NCBI GenBank assembly: GCA_949825045.1
Contig: OX463829.1
Coordinates: forward strand, 28,893,715-28,957,714
Direction: 5' to 3'
From: Argyresthia goedartella
Taxonomy: Eukaryota; Arthropoda; Insecta; Lepidoptera; Argyresthiidae
DNA: 64,000 bases
Position numbers and translations under genes: made by a program. Positions 63,954 to 64,000 of this stretch are shown one piece after another. The first letter of the stretch is position 1; the number at the start of each line of letters is the position of its first letter. The notes under the pieces were generated by a model that was not told the DNA's origin, ran no database searches, and saw only the letters and a program-made list of their open reading frames with translations.

Positions 63954-64000
63954 TATACATGCAGATCTAACACGTAACCCTCCTCTTTTCCGCTTCGCTG

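Overview
This window looks like gene-poor, repeat-dense nuclear DNA of a moth or butterfly (Lepidoptera). I base this on repeat types familiar from lepidopteran genomes: tRNA-headed SINEs, a repeat bounded by GGGTTCCGTACC, Jockey/CR1-type and RTE-type LINE remnants, and many short palindromic elements. I found no host protein-coding gene, no rRNA gene and no free-standing tRNA gene that I could defend. Every recognisable coding stretch is a broken piece of a transposable element.

Layout. 0-5 kb: a LINE 3' end, a fold-back element, a SINE and the first core-bearing MITEs. 5-13 kb: scattered repeats and a GC-rich element (6.8-9 kb). 11-18 kb: three degraded LINEs (11.2-12.3 and 13.3-15.0 kb on the minus strand, 17.1-17.7 kb on the plus strand). 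18.2-18.95 kb: a very homogeneous 58-bp satellite. 20-29 kb: SINEs and nested MITEs. 29.5-33.2 kb: a LINE graveyard with an RTE tail, LINE-A split by LINE-B, and an RTE copy split by another LINE. 34-46 kb: alternating SINEs and MITEs with many nested insertions. 46.3-48.2 kb: the best LINE-A copy and a LINE-C 3' end. 48-56 kb: MITEs and minisatellites. 56.4-56.8 kb: a broken DDE transposase. 57-64 kb: sparse, ending in a 742-bp inverted-repeat element.

Family labels are mine. R3 is the GGGTTCCGTACC repeat. SINE1, SINE2 and SINE3 have tRNA-like heads. LINE-A to LINE-D and RTE are retrotransposons. MITE-A to MITE-E share one core; MITE-F, G, H, K, L and N do not. X, P and Q are repeats I could not class.

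The main discovery candidate is a core of about 110-130 bp, centred on a hairpin, that sits inside at least five element families with unrelated ends (MITE-A, B, C, D and E; 13 elements here). MITE-A and MITE-C start with GG, end with CC and are flanked by 9-bp target duplications, five of them exact; one insertion is confirmed by comparison with an unoccupied site. MITE-D has a 6-bp duplication and MITE-E carries two cores head to head. The hairpin changes sequence between families while its outer stem stays paired. The core therefore looks like a module shared between different DNA transposons.
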